Shown: piece by piece, positions 11,876 through 22,914 of the stretch | Layout of the letters: the number at the start of each line of letters is the position of its first letter | How positions within the stretch are numbered: the first letter of the stretch is position 1 | Assembly: GCA_030052745.1 (NCBI GenBank) | Contig: JANBVO010000002.1 | Coordinates: forward strand, 868,001-932,000 | DNA from: Pleurostoma richardsiae | Taxonomy: Eukaryota; Ascomycota; Sordariomycetes; Calosphaeriales; Pleurostomataceae | DNA length: 64,000 nt | Direction of reading: 5' to 3' | Position numbers and translations under genes: made by a program | Notes under the pieces: generated by a model | Seen by the model: the letters and a program-made list of their open reading frames with translations, nothing else | The model's database searches: none | What the model was told of the DNA's origin: nothing

Positions 11876-12441
11876 CCTTTGGCATGGATATTTCCTGTTG
11901 GCCGTTATAGAGCCTGCTGGGCTGTGCGAAGAACATTCAGTCTCCCACCCGTCCATTTCTCTTTATCTTATATCTCTCTTGCCACGGGAGCCTGCCAGGC
12001 ATTCTGCATGACAGTGCTTCCCGCCAAATGCCCAGATGGCCACTCATACATGAGTATGCTGCACTTCGTTATCAGTTGAGCCTGGTTGGGCGCGATTTTG
12101 TGGTTCGGTGTGCAACCAAAGGCATCTCATTGATCCAAGCACTCTGTGTTGGCTGAGCCACTGCGGGAGGCCTACTGAGGCCTACTGCCTCGGGGTCACA
12201 CAACCTGCGGCCGGCATCCAATTGCGTCGTGGCCGCCCATTTGGTTGACCACTCGTTCGCCAGACGAGTTACAAACGAGGCAGAAACGCTTCACTAGACT
12301 AGCCGGCGAAGATAGATATAAGCGGTTTGCGTTTCCCTCTCTTGTTAGGATAAAGTAACTGCATCGCCCATCCACAGACTTTTGGCCTTGCTATCCCATA
12401 AACACTATCACAGCATCCAGCCTCATCAGAATCGTTCAAAC
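11876..12441. other. Divergent promoter region
   Basis: The region lies between the starts of the conserved fungal gene (-) and the large helicase-AAA gene (+). It contains a perfect tandem 10-mer (aggcctactg twice, near 12167-12187). No gene is supported. Confidence 0.45.
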
Positions 12442-15400
12442 ATGACTATTATCCCACAGTCGTTAGCTCGTGCTGGGCGACTGACTGCCTTGTTCTGGGG
12501 TGTCCTGAATGGCGATCGGCCTATTCTGACCTCCGCAGACGCCCAGCTGTTCATCGAGGCTGTCGAATCCCAGCAGCCACCTGCACCTTCCGTCGAGAAA
12601 ATCATCTCTAGCAAGCATGGTGTGGAAGGTATCTACCTTTGCGTCAGGGTCAATCTGTCTCCATCCTTCATTAAAGCCCACTCCCTCAAGCTGCTCAACT
12701 ACCTATCCGATCCCGGCATCAAAGCTCTTGCAGACGGGCAATTCCTGCAGCAGCTCCTCCTTTCCGTTGTGACCCCTCGGATGTTCTGGGACGCACTTGT
12801 TGTGCTAGTCCGGAAGCAGGAACTACCAGAGGAAGGCTTGGCAACATTCGCCTGGCTGTCGCTGTCACTGCTCAGTTTGACCGGCACACAAGAAGCTGGA
12901 GTTTTTGAAGACATTCAGGCTATCAGTCTGACTGATGCGTTCACCAAAGCTACCACGCCCGAGACTCGCATGCTGGGCTACAAGATCCAGGGCGTATTAA
13001 GACTCAGATTCGCCTCTGCAACAGGCGATGCAGCATACGGACCCGGCGGGCGTCATGATAATGACTTTGCGGACTTCCGGAAGATCTCCATATATCCTAC
13101 TGCAGATGAATTTCTCTCTCCTGACAGGCCTTTCTATCGTCATGCCAAGGAGGTCCAAGAGCACGACATGGCAACTAGAGCAGGTGTTCATATCGACAAT
13201 CAATTCCGCCTATTTCGCGAAGATATGCTTGGTGAGCTTCGAAACGACCTCCAGGTTGCCATAGGACGGAAGAAGGGCAAAGGAAACGCGATACTCCTTC
13301 GCGAGCTTAGTCCTGTCGGCCTTTACCTCGGTGATGAGAAGCACTTCAAGAGCTGTGCCATTGCGGTCAGATGCGGCCGAGGTTTAGAAGTCCTCGCGAG
13401 GATGAATACCAAGGAGCGCACGAAGTACTTAGACGATAACAAGCACTTCCTCAAGCATCAAGCATTCGGAGCATTGTGCAGAGGGGAAGAAATCGTCGGG
13501 TTTGCATTCATCGACCGTGATACCAGCCGTCTGATGCAGACACCTCCGGAGGTTCTGCTGCGATTCGTCGACGAGCAAGCGTTTATGAAAGGCCTTATGG
13601 CGCTGAAGTCGCCGGTGAACTTGCAATTCGTCGTCGTCGGCACCCCTGTTTTCGCATACGAACCTGTGCTGCGCTGTCTTAAAGACATATCAGACCTTCC
13701 GCTGCAGGACAGACTCCTCGATCCCCGGTCATCTGACACCTTCCAAGCGGTGTTTGAAATCCAGTCACTGATCCAACGTCTACTGTTGAAAGGAGCCGGC
13801 GGTGAACTGGATTTCGTATCTCAGGGAGGCAAGGCGACCCAGGTTGAGTTGGACCCTTCCCAGCTCGAATCGCTGGTTAACGCGCTTTCCACATCTGTCA
13901 GCGCAATTCAAGGCCCTCCAGGTAAGCCATCTGATCTCTGTTCGCTCTCCATGTCTTCGTTCATGACTTCTTAGTGTCTACCTGTCTCCCATACCCCGTT
14001 TCCTAGTATCCCTCCGTCGGTATCAGCCTGTCTCCTACACGTTTCGTAGTACCGTTCCCGTGGGTATCTACTACATCCTACTCCAATTTTTTGTGGTGTC
14101 CCTCTCCTCGGCAACTCAGACAGTTCTTTTCATGATGTTCATAGCGGAACACTAAATGTCCCTAACAGGGACGGGGAAATCTTTCATCGGCGCTTTGATT
14201 AGCAAATGTTTGTATGCCCATACGGACTTGAAGATACTGGTCATCAGCTACACAAACCACGCCCTCGATCAATTCCTCGAAGACTTGAACGAGATCGGCA
14301 TACCCGCTGGCAGAATGGTGCGACTCGGCTCCAAGTATAGTGATAAGACGAAGCCGATGTTGCTCTCTGAACAGAGGAGCGAATATCGCCGCACGTTCCA
14401 GTCTCGGGCCATCATGGACAATCTCAAACATGAATTGACTCAATGCGCCGGGGACCTGCAGTGCGCATTTGCTGAATTTGTCGGGTTGCATATTTCTCCC
14501 CGCATCCTCCGGGACTACCTTGAGTTTGACGAGGATGATCGACGGTTCTTTGACGCATTCCAGGTCCCTACTGATGAGCGCGACTGGAAGCGGGTGGGGA
14601 AGAAGGGGAGGCAGGTCACTGAGGATTACCTGTATCAGCAATGGAAAGGAGGCGATGACCCCGGGATCTTCAAGCAACAAGCATATCGGCCCTTTAAGGA
14701 CATATGGGATATGGACAGTATCGCTCGCCAGAACCATATCAACAAGTGGACGCAGGCAATTATACGTGAAAGGGCAAACTTGCTGCAGAGGCTCGCTGGT
14801 GGGTTCAACGCGAATCAAGAGTGTCTCAACGATCTATACAACGAGAACAAGGCCGACGTCATCCGCCAGAAACGCATCATTGGTTGCACGACTACCGGAG
14901 CAGCTATGTTCATTAAGCTGATCCGCTCTTTCAACCCTGATGTCGTCCTGGTTGAAGAGGCCGGCGAAATCTTGGAGAGTCATGTTCTCACAGCTCTGGC
15001 ACCGTCTGTCAAGCAGCTCATCCTGATAGGCGATCACAAGCAGTTGCGTCCGAAGGTCAACAACTACAGCCTCACGGTTGAGAAGGGCGACGGGTTTGAC
15101 CTGAATCGATCGCTCTTCGAGAGACTGATCCTTCAAGGCCAACCCCACACGACGCTTCAGAAGCAGCATCGCGCACACCCTGACATCTCCGTCTTGTACC
15201 GGGAGTTAACCTATCCGGACCTCTTAGACAGCCCTAAGACGCTTCGCCACCCTCCAATTCGCGGCCTTCAAGACCGTGTCAACTTCGTCAACCACAACCA
15301 TCTCGAGGTGACCCTCGATAGGGTAGTTGACCGACGCGACCCTGATACGAAGATGAGCAAGAAGAACGTTTTCGAGGCAGAAATGGTGCTCAAGTGTGTC

Positions 15401-18400
15401 AAATACCTCAGCCAACAAGGATATGGGACCAAGGACATGGTAGTCCTCACTCCATACCTTGGACAACTACATCTCCTCCGCGACAAACTGAGCGAAGAGA
15501 TCGATCCCTGGCTGAGTGACATTGACGCTTTCGACCTGATCCGCGCCGGTCTGATGACCCAAGCCGCCGCTAAGGTCGACAAAGGCAAGCTTCGGCTGTC
15601 GACCATCGACAACTATCAGGGAGAAGAGAGTGACATTGTGATCGTGTCACTGACTCGGAGTAACCAGGCCGGCGACATTGGCTTTATGTCTGCTCCTGAG
15701 CGGCTGAATGTCTTGCTGTCGCGGGCGCGAAATTGCATAATCATGATCGGGAACATGGACACCTTCATGTCCAGCAAGAAGGGTAAGGATGCCTGGGTAC
15801 CCCTATTTGAGTCCCTCAAGAAGAAGGGCCACCTGTACGACGGGCTGCCGGTCAAGTGCGAGAAGCATCCTGAGAAAAAGTTTCTGTTGGGAAGGCCCAT
15901 CGACTTCGAGACATGCTGCCCAGACGGTGGCTGTGCAGAACCCTGCGGCGTCATGCTGAAGTGCGGTGTCCACAAGTGCGCGCTCCGCTGCCACCGCATA
16001 ACTGACCACTCGATGATCGACTGCCTTCAACCGATTGAGAAGACGTGTACCAGGCAGCACAGGCGAAAAGTTCCGTGCTCGAAGCAGAAGGATGGGTGCA
16101 AAAAGTGTGTTCAAGAGGACAAGGAGACGGAGAGAAGGATCAAGCGAGACCTAGCACTCGAGGCGGAGCGCAAGGCAAGAGAGGCAGCCTACGCTCGTGA
16201 GCTACAGGAGATGAAGGATGAGATCGACCACCAGCGGCGGATCATAAAGTACCAGCAGGATGATGAGGAGCAGAAGAAGACCCTGGCACAGCATCGGGCC
16301 GATCTGGAGGGCCTTCAGCAAACCGCTGCCAGAACCCAAAAAATGCGGCAGCAGAAAGGGGCAGCCAAGCAATTGGAAACGGCAGCGGCGGAGCAGTCAG
16401 TTGCATCTTCCGTGTCAGATGCTAATGGTACCACGAAGCAGGACCAAGGCAGCGGGCTTGAGCTTCCCTCAACTGCTAAGGAAGAGTGGGCACATCTCAA
16501 ACAGTTCGAAGGAGCGAGTAGTAAGCCGCTTGACGAGCTGATGGGAATGATCGGCCTTGAAGAGGTCAAGTCAGAGTTTCTTTCGATAAAGTCCCGCGTC
16601 GACACCGCTATCCGGCAGGATATCTCCCTCGAGAGAGAGAGGTTCAGTTGCTCTTTGCTCGGCAATCCAGGAACAGGCAAGACTACAGTTGCGAGGGTCT
16701 ACGGCCGATTTCTCACTTCGGTTGGCGTGATTCCGGGAGCTTGCTTTGAGGAGTCGACTGGCGCTAGCCTTGCCAACATGGGCGTCTCGGGATGCAAATC
16801 TCTCGTCGAAAAGATCCTTGATGATGGCGGCGGTGTCCTGTTTATTGATGAAGCATACCAACTGACTTCTGGCAACAATCCCGGCGGAGGAGCCGTTCTG
16901 GACTACCTGCTAGCGGAGGTCGAGAACCTGACCGGAAAGATCGTTTTTGTGCTCGCGGGATATAACAAGCAGATGGAAAGCTTCTTCGCCCATAACCCCG
17001 GCTTGCCAAGTCGGTTTCCTCTTCAGATGAAGTTTGCTGATTACACGGATGACGAGCTCCTTCGGATCTTTGAGCTGAACGTCAACAAGAAGTACCGCGC
17101 GAAAATGAAGTGCGAGGATGGCCTGCGCGGCCTCTACTGCCGGATTGTATCGCGGAGGATTGGTCGAGGCCGAGGCAGAGAAGGATTCGGCAATGCTAGG
17201 GCGGTCGAAAACACACTTGCCATAATTTCGCGGCGGCAGTCTGACCGTCTCCGAAAGGACCGTCGTTCTGGGGCGAAGCCAGATGATCTCTTGCTCACGA
17301 AAGTAGACTTAATTGGGCCGGAGCCGTCTGAAGCCCTAACCAAGAGCGACGCCTGGCGGGAACTGCAGAGAATGCTCGGCCTCAAGGCAGTCAAGGAGGC
17401 TGTGAAGTCGCTTGTTGACAGCGTCCGACAGAACTATGAAAGGGAACTATTGGAGCAGCCCCCCATTGAATACTCGCTGAACAAAGTGTTCTTAGGCTCT
17501 CCAGGCACCGGAAAGACTACAGTGGCTAAACTCTACGGAGCCATTCTCACTGATCTTGGCCTGCTCTCCAAGGGTGAAGGTAAAATACATCGCTTTGTGA
17601 CCCCGGCTCATGCTCAGTTGCTAATTCCAACTAGTCGTTCCAAAAAACCCGGCAGACTTCGTTGGTAGTGTTCTTGGCCAGTCTGAACAGCAGACCAAAG
17701 GTATCTTGGCTGCCTGTGAGGGCAAAGTTCTAGTGATCGATGAAGCATACGGCCTATACGGAGGTGGCGGCTCTCAAGGTGCTCCTAGCGATCCCTACAA
17801 GACAGCCGTCATCGACACCATCGTGGCGGAGGTCCAGAGCGTACCCGGCGACGACCGATGCGTCCTACTTCTCGGATACAAAGACCAGATGGAGACCATG
17901 TTCCAGAACGTCAACCCCGGTCTCAGTCGGCGGTTCCCTATCTCCTCGGCGTTCGAGTTCGAGGACTTTGATCAGGATGATCTCCGCAAAATTCTGGATC
18001 TGAAGCTCAAGGCGCAAGGCTATGAGGCTACCGACCAGGCGAAGCGCGTGACTATGGAGATGCTCGGCCGAGCCAGGGCGAGACCGAATTTTGGCAATGC
18101 GGGCGAGGTTGATATTCTCTTGGACAAAGCGAAAGGCCGTCATCAGGCGCGGTACTCTCGCAGAGAAGCGAAGCTGCCGTCAACCCTGGAAGCCATCGAT
18201 TTCGATGAAGACTTCGACCGCGCCGAGAGGTCGGAGACCAACATCCGCAAGCTGTTTGAGGGAACGGTTGGCTGTGAGGCAACTGTAGCTCTGGTAGAGG
18301 GCTACCAAGAAACAGTAAAGACTCTCAAGGCGCTGGACATGGATCCAAAGGAGAGTATCCCGTTCAACTTCCTCTTCCGTGGACCGCCAGGTACGGGCAA

Positions 18401-19616
18401 GACAACAACTGCCAAAAAAATGGGTAAGGTCTTTTACGACATGGGCTTCCTTGCTACAGCAGAAGTCGAGGAATGCTCCGCCACTGACCTTATCGGCCAA
18501 TATGTCGGGCAGACGGGCCCCAAGGTCCAGCAGCTTTTGGATAAGGCTCTTGGCCGGGTCCTCTTCATCGACGAGGCATACAGACTAGCGGACGGCGGGT
18601 TCGCCAAGGAAGCAATGGACGAGCTTGTCGATTCCACCACGAAGGCCAAGTACTTCAAGAAGCTCGTCATCATTCTTGCTGGCTATGAGAATGACATCAA
18701 TCGCCTCATGTCAATGAACCCCGGGCTGACATCGCGCTTCCCGGAGACCATCGAGTTCCGGAGCTTGTCACCTGGTGAATGTACGATGCTGCTGACAGAT
18801 CGCCTGAAGGGCCAGCAGAAACGGCTGAAAGCAAAGAAGGTCGCTCTTGACCTATCGGCCCTTGAACAACCCGGACAGTTGTTCCAGGGGAAGCTGTTCC
18901 ACCTCTTCCAGGACCTGTCCGCACAGGATAACTGGGCCAGCGCACGAGATGTGCATACGCTGGCCCAGGCCATCTTCAACAAGGCCATCAAGGCGCCTGG
19001 GGCAGTTGCCAGCGGCTATGTGACCGTCGATGAAGCCTCCGTCGTTGCTGAACTGCAGCGGATGCTTACTGAGCGGGTGAGCAGAGGTATGAGTGCCAGG
19101 GCCAGCTCCAACAGCCCAAGCACCGTTTCCCCGCCGCTCATGGATATGCTCTGTGGGACGCCCCCGAAAGTGTCTACTACCACCAAATCTGCGTCCTCCG
19201 AGGTCAAAGAGGAGCCGCCAAACGAGCAGAGACAGACACTTCCTGACTATGAGGCTGCAGATGAGGGACACGGACCAGATCGAGCGACATCGGCCGTTCG
19301 TGATGCCGGTGTGAGCGATGCAGTCTGGGAGCAGCTCCAGAGGGACAAGAGGGCTGAGGAGGAGCGCGAGGAGGAGTACCGGCGGCTTCAGGAGGCGAGC
19401 CGGCGTGCGAGGGAGGAGGACCGGGCTAAGATTGTGGAGAAGCTCCTGCAGGAGGAAGCACGCCGCAAAAGGGAGGCTGAGATACGCCAGAAGCTGAAAA
19501 TGATGGGCGCCTGCCCGGTGGGGTTCAGTTGGATCAAGGAGAGTGGAGGAGGGTATCGGTGTGCGGGAGGATCTCATTATATTTCTGATGCCGCATTGGG
19601 AACGATGGGAGTATGA
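12442..19616 (+). CDS. NFX1/ZNFX1-like SF1 helicase fused to three CbxX/SpoVK-type AAA+ domains
   Basis: Predicted 2,290-residue multidomain ATPase. Exons: 12442-13921, 14169-17579, 17635-19616; all junctions are in frame. The start is the first ATG (MTIIPQ). Residues 1-485 are a helical region I do not recognise. An Upf1-like helicase follows: motif I GPPGTGKS near 493, split by the first intron; Ia SYTNHALDQF; II LVEEAGE; III LIGDHKQLRPK; V TIDNYQGEESD; VI NVLLSRARN. A Cys/His-rich NFX1-type stretch lies near 1055-1140, then a charged coiled coil. Three AAA+ modules follow, with Walker A GNPGTGKT (about 1324), GSPGTGKT (about 1602) and GPPGTGKT (about 1879); each has an intact FIDEAY- or VIDEAY-type Walker B and an NPGL..RFP arginine segment. 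A coiled coil and a short Cys-containing tail end the protein. Human ZNFX1 acts in RNA surveillance and antiviral response; a role here is inference. Confidence 0.92.
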
Positions 19617-20381
19617 ATTGAAGGAGAACTCTAGATCAAATCTGAGTGGCCATACTCTTCCCTCGGCGATGATCGTGTTTGGAGGGATGCAGGCTGTGCA
19701 GTCTCCCAACCGAGACTGGCAGCCGGACTGGAGGGGCTACCATTGACCCTTAAAGGAAGCAGCCTGCGACGTCGTGAAAAAAAGCCGGCTGTTAGAGCTG
19801 TACCTTGGCTTCCGGCAAAGATGTCGTACTAGAGCAAGCCTAATTACTGTCCTGCACTGTTCTCTTCAGAGGTTCTCATACTGTCGGCTTTCTAGTCCAT
19901 GTGGGATCGAAGTCTTTTATTTCTGTCTCCAAGTCTGGCTATGCACTTCTAAGAGGTGTCGGGGGAGCATCGCCGCTAGTGTGCCACTCCTGGTTTCCAT
20001 ATGTGTTCACTCGGCCAGACACAGCAAGCGGCAAGATGGCGGAGTGGTTACGGCGGAAGTTTCAAGATGTGTCTTGCACTGCCAAGCAGTGGAGACTGGG
20101 ACAACCCAACCCGCATCTGGTCTTATTGAGAAGACAGCCAATTTCTTCCTCATCACCTCTCAGACACCATATTCTATGACACTGGAAGTATACTATTTCG
20201 AGAGCGGTAAGGTGTTCAAGCAGGAAAGCTGGCTGAAGCGTCACGACACTCGTTATGAGCCGAATGGTTATCGCTATCGTGATATGGTGTATATACTTTG
20301 AGGGACAGGCACAAATTTCAAAGGTAGCGCATAAGCTTGATGAATCTTGTATATATACGAGGAGTACACTCGTGAATCGTT
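19617..20381. other. Convergent intergenic gap
   Basis: The gap separates the 3' ends of the helicase-AAA gene and the VOC gene. It contains one tRNA A-box look-alike near 20036 without a matching B-box or cloverleaf. Nothing else was recognised. Confidence 0.45.
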
Positions 20382-20882
20382 TCACTGCTTTACCTCATAC
20401 TTTGACAATCTGGGAGTCGCGTTAGCAAATGCGTACATGTTGCAAATGGGGTGGAAAAGGTGAGATAGCACGTACTCAATCAAGTTCCCGTCCGGATCTC
20501 TGACATAAATACTTCGTATCTTACCCTGGGCCCCTGTCCGGCCGACGACTTGCGCTCCTTCCAGGACCTCGATGTCGTCCTTCTGAAAGCCTTTGATGAC
20601 ATCCTCCAAGTTGACGTCATCGTTGACTAGAAAACAGACGTCGGCTGTCCCGGGGAGGGCAGTAAGCGCCTTTGGTTCGAATTCGCGTCCTCTCTGATGC
20701 AGGTTGATCTTCTGCGAGCCGAATTTGAGAGCGGTCCGCTGGACTGAAGGCTCAAGAGGGGAGGTAAACGTCTCGCTCTTCATGCCCAGATATCTTGTGT
20801 ACCAGTGAGTAGTTGCAGGGATGCTCGCGCATGTCAGCACGACGTGGTCAAGAGACTTGACAAGTGCAAGCGGCTTAGACAT
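20382..20882 (-). CDS. VOC (glyoxalase/bleomycin-resistance fold) family protein
   Basis: Small metalloenzyme-fold protein, about 144 residues when spliced. Exons: 20882-20476 and 20409-20382. It begins with a typical VOC strand (SLDHVVLTCASI...THWYTRYLGM) and carries the second-half signature IRSIYVRDPDGNLIE. A 66-nt intron with donor GTACGT, branch GCTAAC and acceptor CCCAG joins NLIE to LSKYEVKQ, the usual family ending. The intron is a multiple of three and has no stop, so retention would insert 22 residues. An in-frame ATG 15 codons upstream (20927) exists; the inner start matches the fold better. Possible metal ligands are H in LDHV and the E of NLIE. Substrate unknown. Confidence 0.85.
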   Translation of the reverse strand: MSKPLALVKSLDHVVLTCASIPATTHWYTRYLGMKSETFTSPLEPSVQRTALKFGSQKINLHQRGREFEPKALTALPGTADVCFLVNDDVNLEDVIKGFQKDDIEVLEGAQVVGRTGAQGKIRSIYVRDPDGNLIEYVLSHLFHPICNMYAFANATPRLSKYEVKQ

Positions 20883-21198
20883 GATGGGTGAGGGTGAGGT
20901 GTCGCGAAGCTCGTTTCTACTCCGCATCAGGATTCAGCAGGTTGTTTTTGTGCTGTCAAAAGCCCAGCTATGGTGTGATGATGGTGCCGGGAATTAATTA
21001 CGTTACTAACCACGGCGCGGGGATTGTTTCTCGCGAACGCCGTGACCGGTCGACGCGTGTGGATGCGGATACGGCTCGTCAGCCGTTATATCCGGACCCG
21101 ACCGGCATCCAGTGTTGACAAACGACTTCTTGGGAGAAAAAAACGCCCATATATGCTATTCAAGAAGTATATACAGCTCCATCTCTGCTCCGCTCCAC
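20883..21198. other. Short intergenic stretch
   Basis: About 316 bases holding the presumed promoter of the VOC gene and the 3' end of the methyltransferase gene. No other element was seen. Confidence 0.4.
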
Positions 21199-22467
21199 TC
21201 ATTTCTGCGGCTTTTGTGCATACCAGAAGTAGTAGTTAAAATATCGATGGACAGTCGAGTCCTCCAAACCTCTGCGGGCGTGCGCGAGAATGACTTGGCT
21301 CTCTACCTGTGACAGGCCCAAGGCTTCGAATGGTCGTCCCGCCAGGGCTGACATGAGATCGAGGACAGCATACTTTTGGTAGAGCCCTATAAGCCTCAGG
21401 GTCTTGTCCTTGGCCCAAACACCGATGGGTACCTTCTTGACTATGCACTGTATGTTTTCGAACCCAGCCTCGCGGAGCTGCGACTCCAGGTTCTTCGCTA
21501 GGGTTACGTTCGCTCCGAACTTTGCAAAAGCTTTTGCCGCCATGTCGTACATCACCTTGACGGGGTCGTTGTCGGGCATGGTGCCATCATCGCATAGCGG
21601 TTCGGCGCAAAGCTCCTGCAGCTCTATCCAACCGCCGGGTTTCAGAGCCCTAACAGACCAAACCATTCGCGTCAAGACTGAGAACAGGAATTGCGGGAGG
21701 TATGGGGGATTACGGGCACCCAGGTCGAGGAGGTTCGGGGTTCTTACTGGTAAGCATTTTCCAAGACTGTAGCAACAGCTTTGAGGATGATCACCATGAA
21801 ACGGAAATGGATGAGATCGCACTCGCGAGTCAGAAAATCCTTCTCGCAATCATCGACCACAAAGTCGACGTTTGGGGGAACCCAGAGCGGCTGGATGGGC
21901 GACAGGTCGATACCACGCACGCGAGCGCTAGGGTATCGATCACCAACTTGTGCGGTGTTAGATAGCCACAGCGTTGTTGGCGGGTGAAGATGTGTGGGAC
22001 AAACCGTCGATAGCCCAGATACCTGTTCCACTGGTCAGCCCTTGGTACGCATTTTTCTTCATTCCCAGTCGACCACACAACGTCTACTGCGCACGCTCAC
22101 CTGTCCCGGTACCGACATCTAGAATCTGCTGAGGGTTTTCGCCAATTGGGGCATAAAAAAGCTCCCCGTCCATGAGCTCCAACAGCATGGCATGCTTCAT
22201 ATCCTCCCTGCTCTGCTCTTCATTGTCGTTGGGTATGGGATAGCGCCCGTTCTTGAACTGGTGATACCGGCGACCATGCTCGTAAGTGTGAGCGTAGATA
22301 CTCGATGTAGCGCTCGTCGACCCGGAAGAACCTGTCTCGTAGCCTTCGGTCGTATCGAATTCATCTTCCTCGCCGGGCTCGCTTGCCGCTTCGATGTGCT
22401 GTGGCGCCGCGGGGTCGATTGGGGGTGCTGCGCCGCCTCGCTCATCTGTCCCGTCGCCTTGGCACAT
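21199..22467 (-). CDS. LaeA-like SAM-dependent methyltransferase
   Basis: Class I methyltransferase of the large fungal Methyltransf_23/LaeA-like group, about 344 residues. Exons: 22467-22101, 22022-22005 (only 18 nt), 21946-21748, 21649-21199. The SAM-binding motif ILDVGTGTGIWAID is assembled over two introns, and then VGDRYPSARVRGIDLSPIQP gives the acidic ribose-binding Asp. LKPGGWIELQE is the motif III region. The N-terminus is a 60-residue low-complexity acidic/Ser segment followed by YEHGRRYHQFKNGRYPIPND, typical of this group. It is divergent from the FAD monooxygenase gene, sharing a 447-base promoter. Members methylate small molecules or act as regulators; which applies here cannot be told. 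Confidence 0.9.
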
Positions 22468-22914
22468 CGAACCGCTAGGTACACTATCGCGCGGTGCAAT
22501 GCAGGACAGGGCTGCGATTCGATGAGTGCAACTGCAGACAGGGTTGGTCGCAGGGGCGGGTCAGATGCCTGTGAGTTGTTTGCAGATCGAGCCCCTGGAG
22601 GGAATATGGAGCAAATGACCCCTGTCGATATCGTGCCACTTTAGACGGCGGCGGAGAAACTCGTCTTTCCGTTAACTGCGGAGCAACACTCCTGGTCCCA
22701 GGTCAGGGTCACAATCCGGGCAGCTCGAGGACTGATCTGATAGACTGTCGAACCGACGCGCAATTACAGTTGTCGGATAATAGTTGCGGGCCCAGCATAG
22801 ATGTTTAAGTGTTTCGCCGGGGCATACCGACCCGAGTCAACACGTGCCGCCTTCGCTAGCACTCCTCTGTAACAAAGAACCAGATTGCCGGTGTTGTCAC
22901 GAGTGAGCAAGTCC
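22468..22914. promoter_or_regulatory. Bidirectional promoter with an E-box
   Basis: This 447-base region lies between the divergent methyltransferase and monooxygenase genes. A palindromic CACGTG sits at 22841-22846, about 70 bases before the monooxygenase start. Shared control of both genes is inference from the geometry. Confidence 0.4.

Noticed and set aside
12382-12441. Upstream extension of the helicase-AAA protein
   Set aside because: The frame there begins with TTG, not ATG; the first ATG is at 12442.
20030-20130. tRNA gene suggested by TGGCGGAGTGG (A-box) and a CAA-containing loop
   Set aside because: No B-box (GGTTCGANTCC) follows, the acceptor ends do not pair and no cloverleaf can be drawn.
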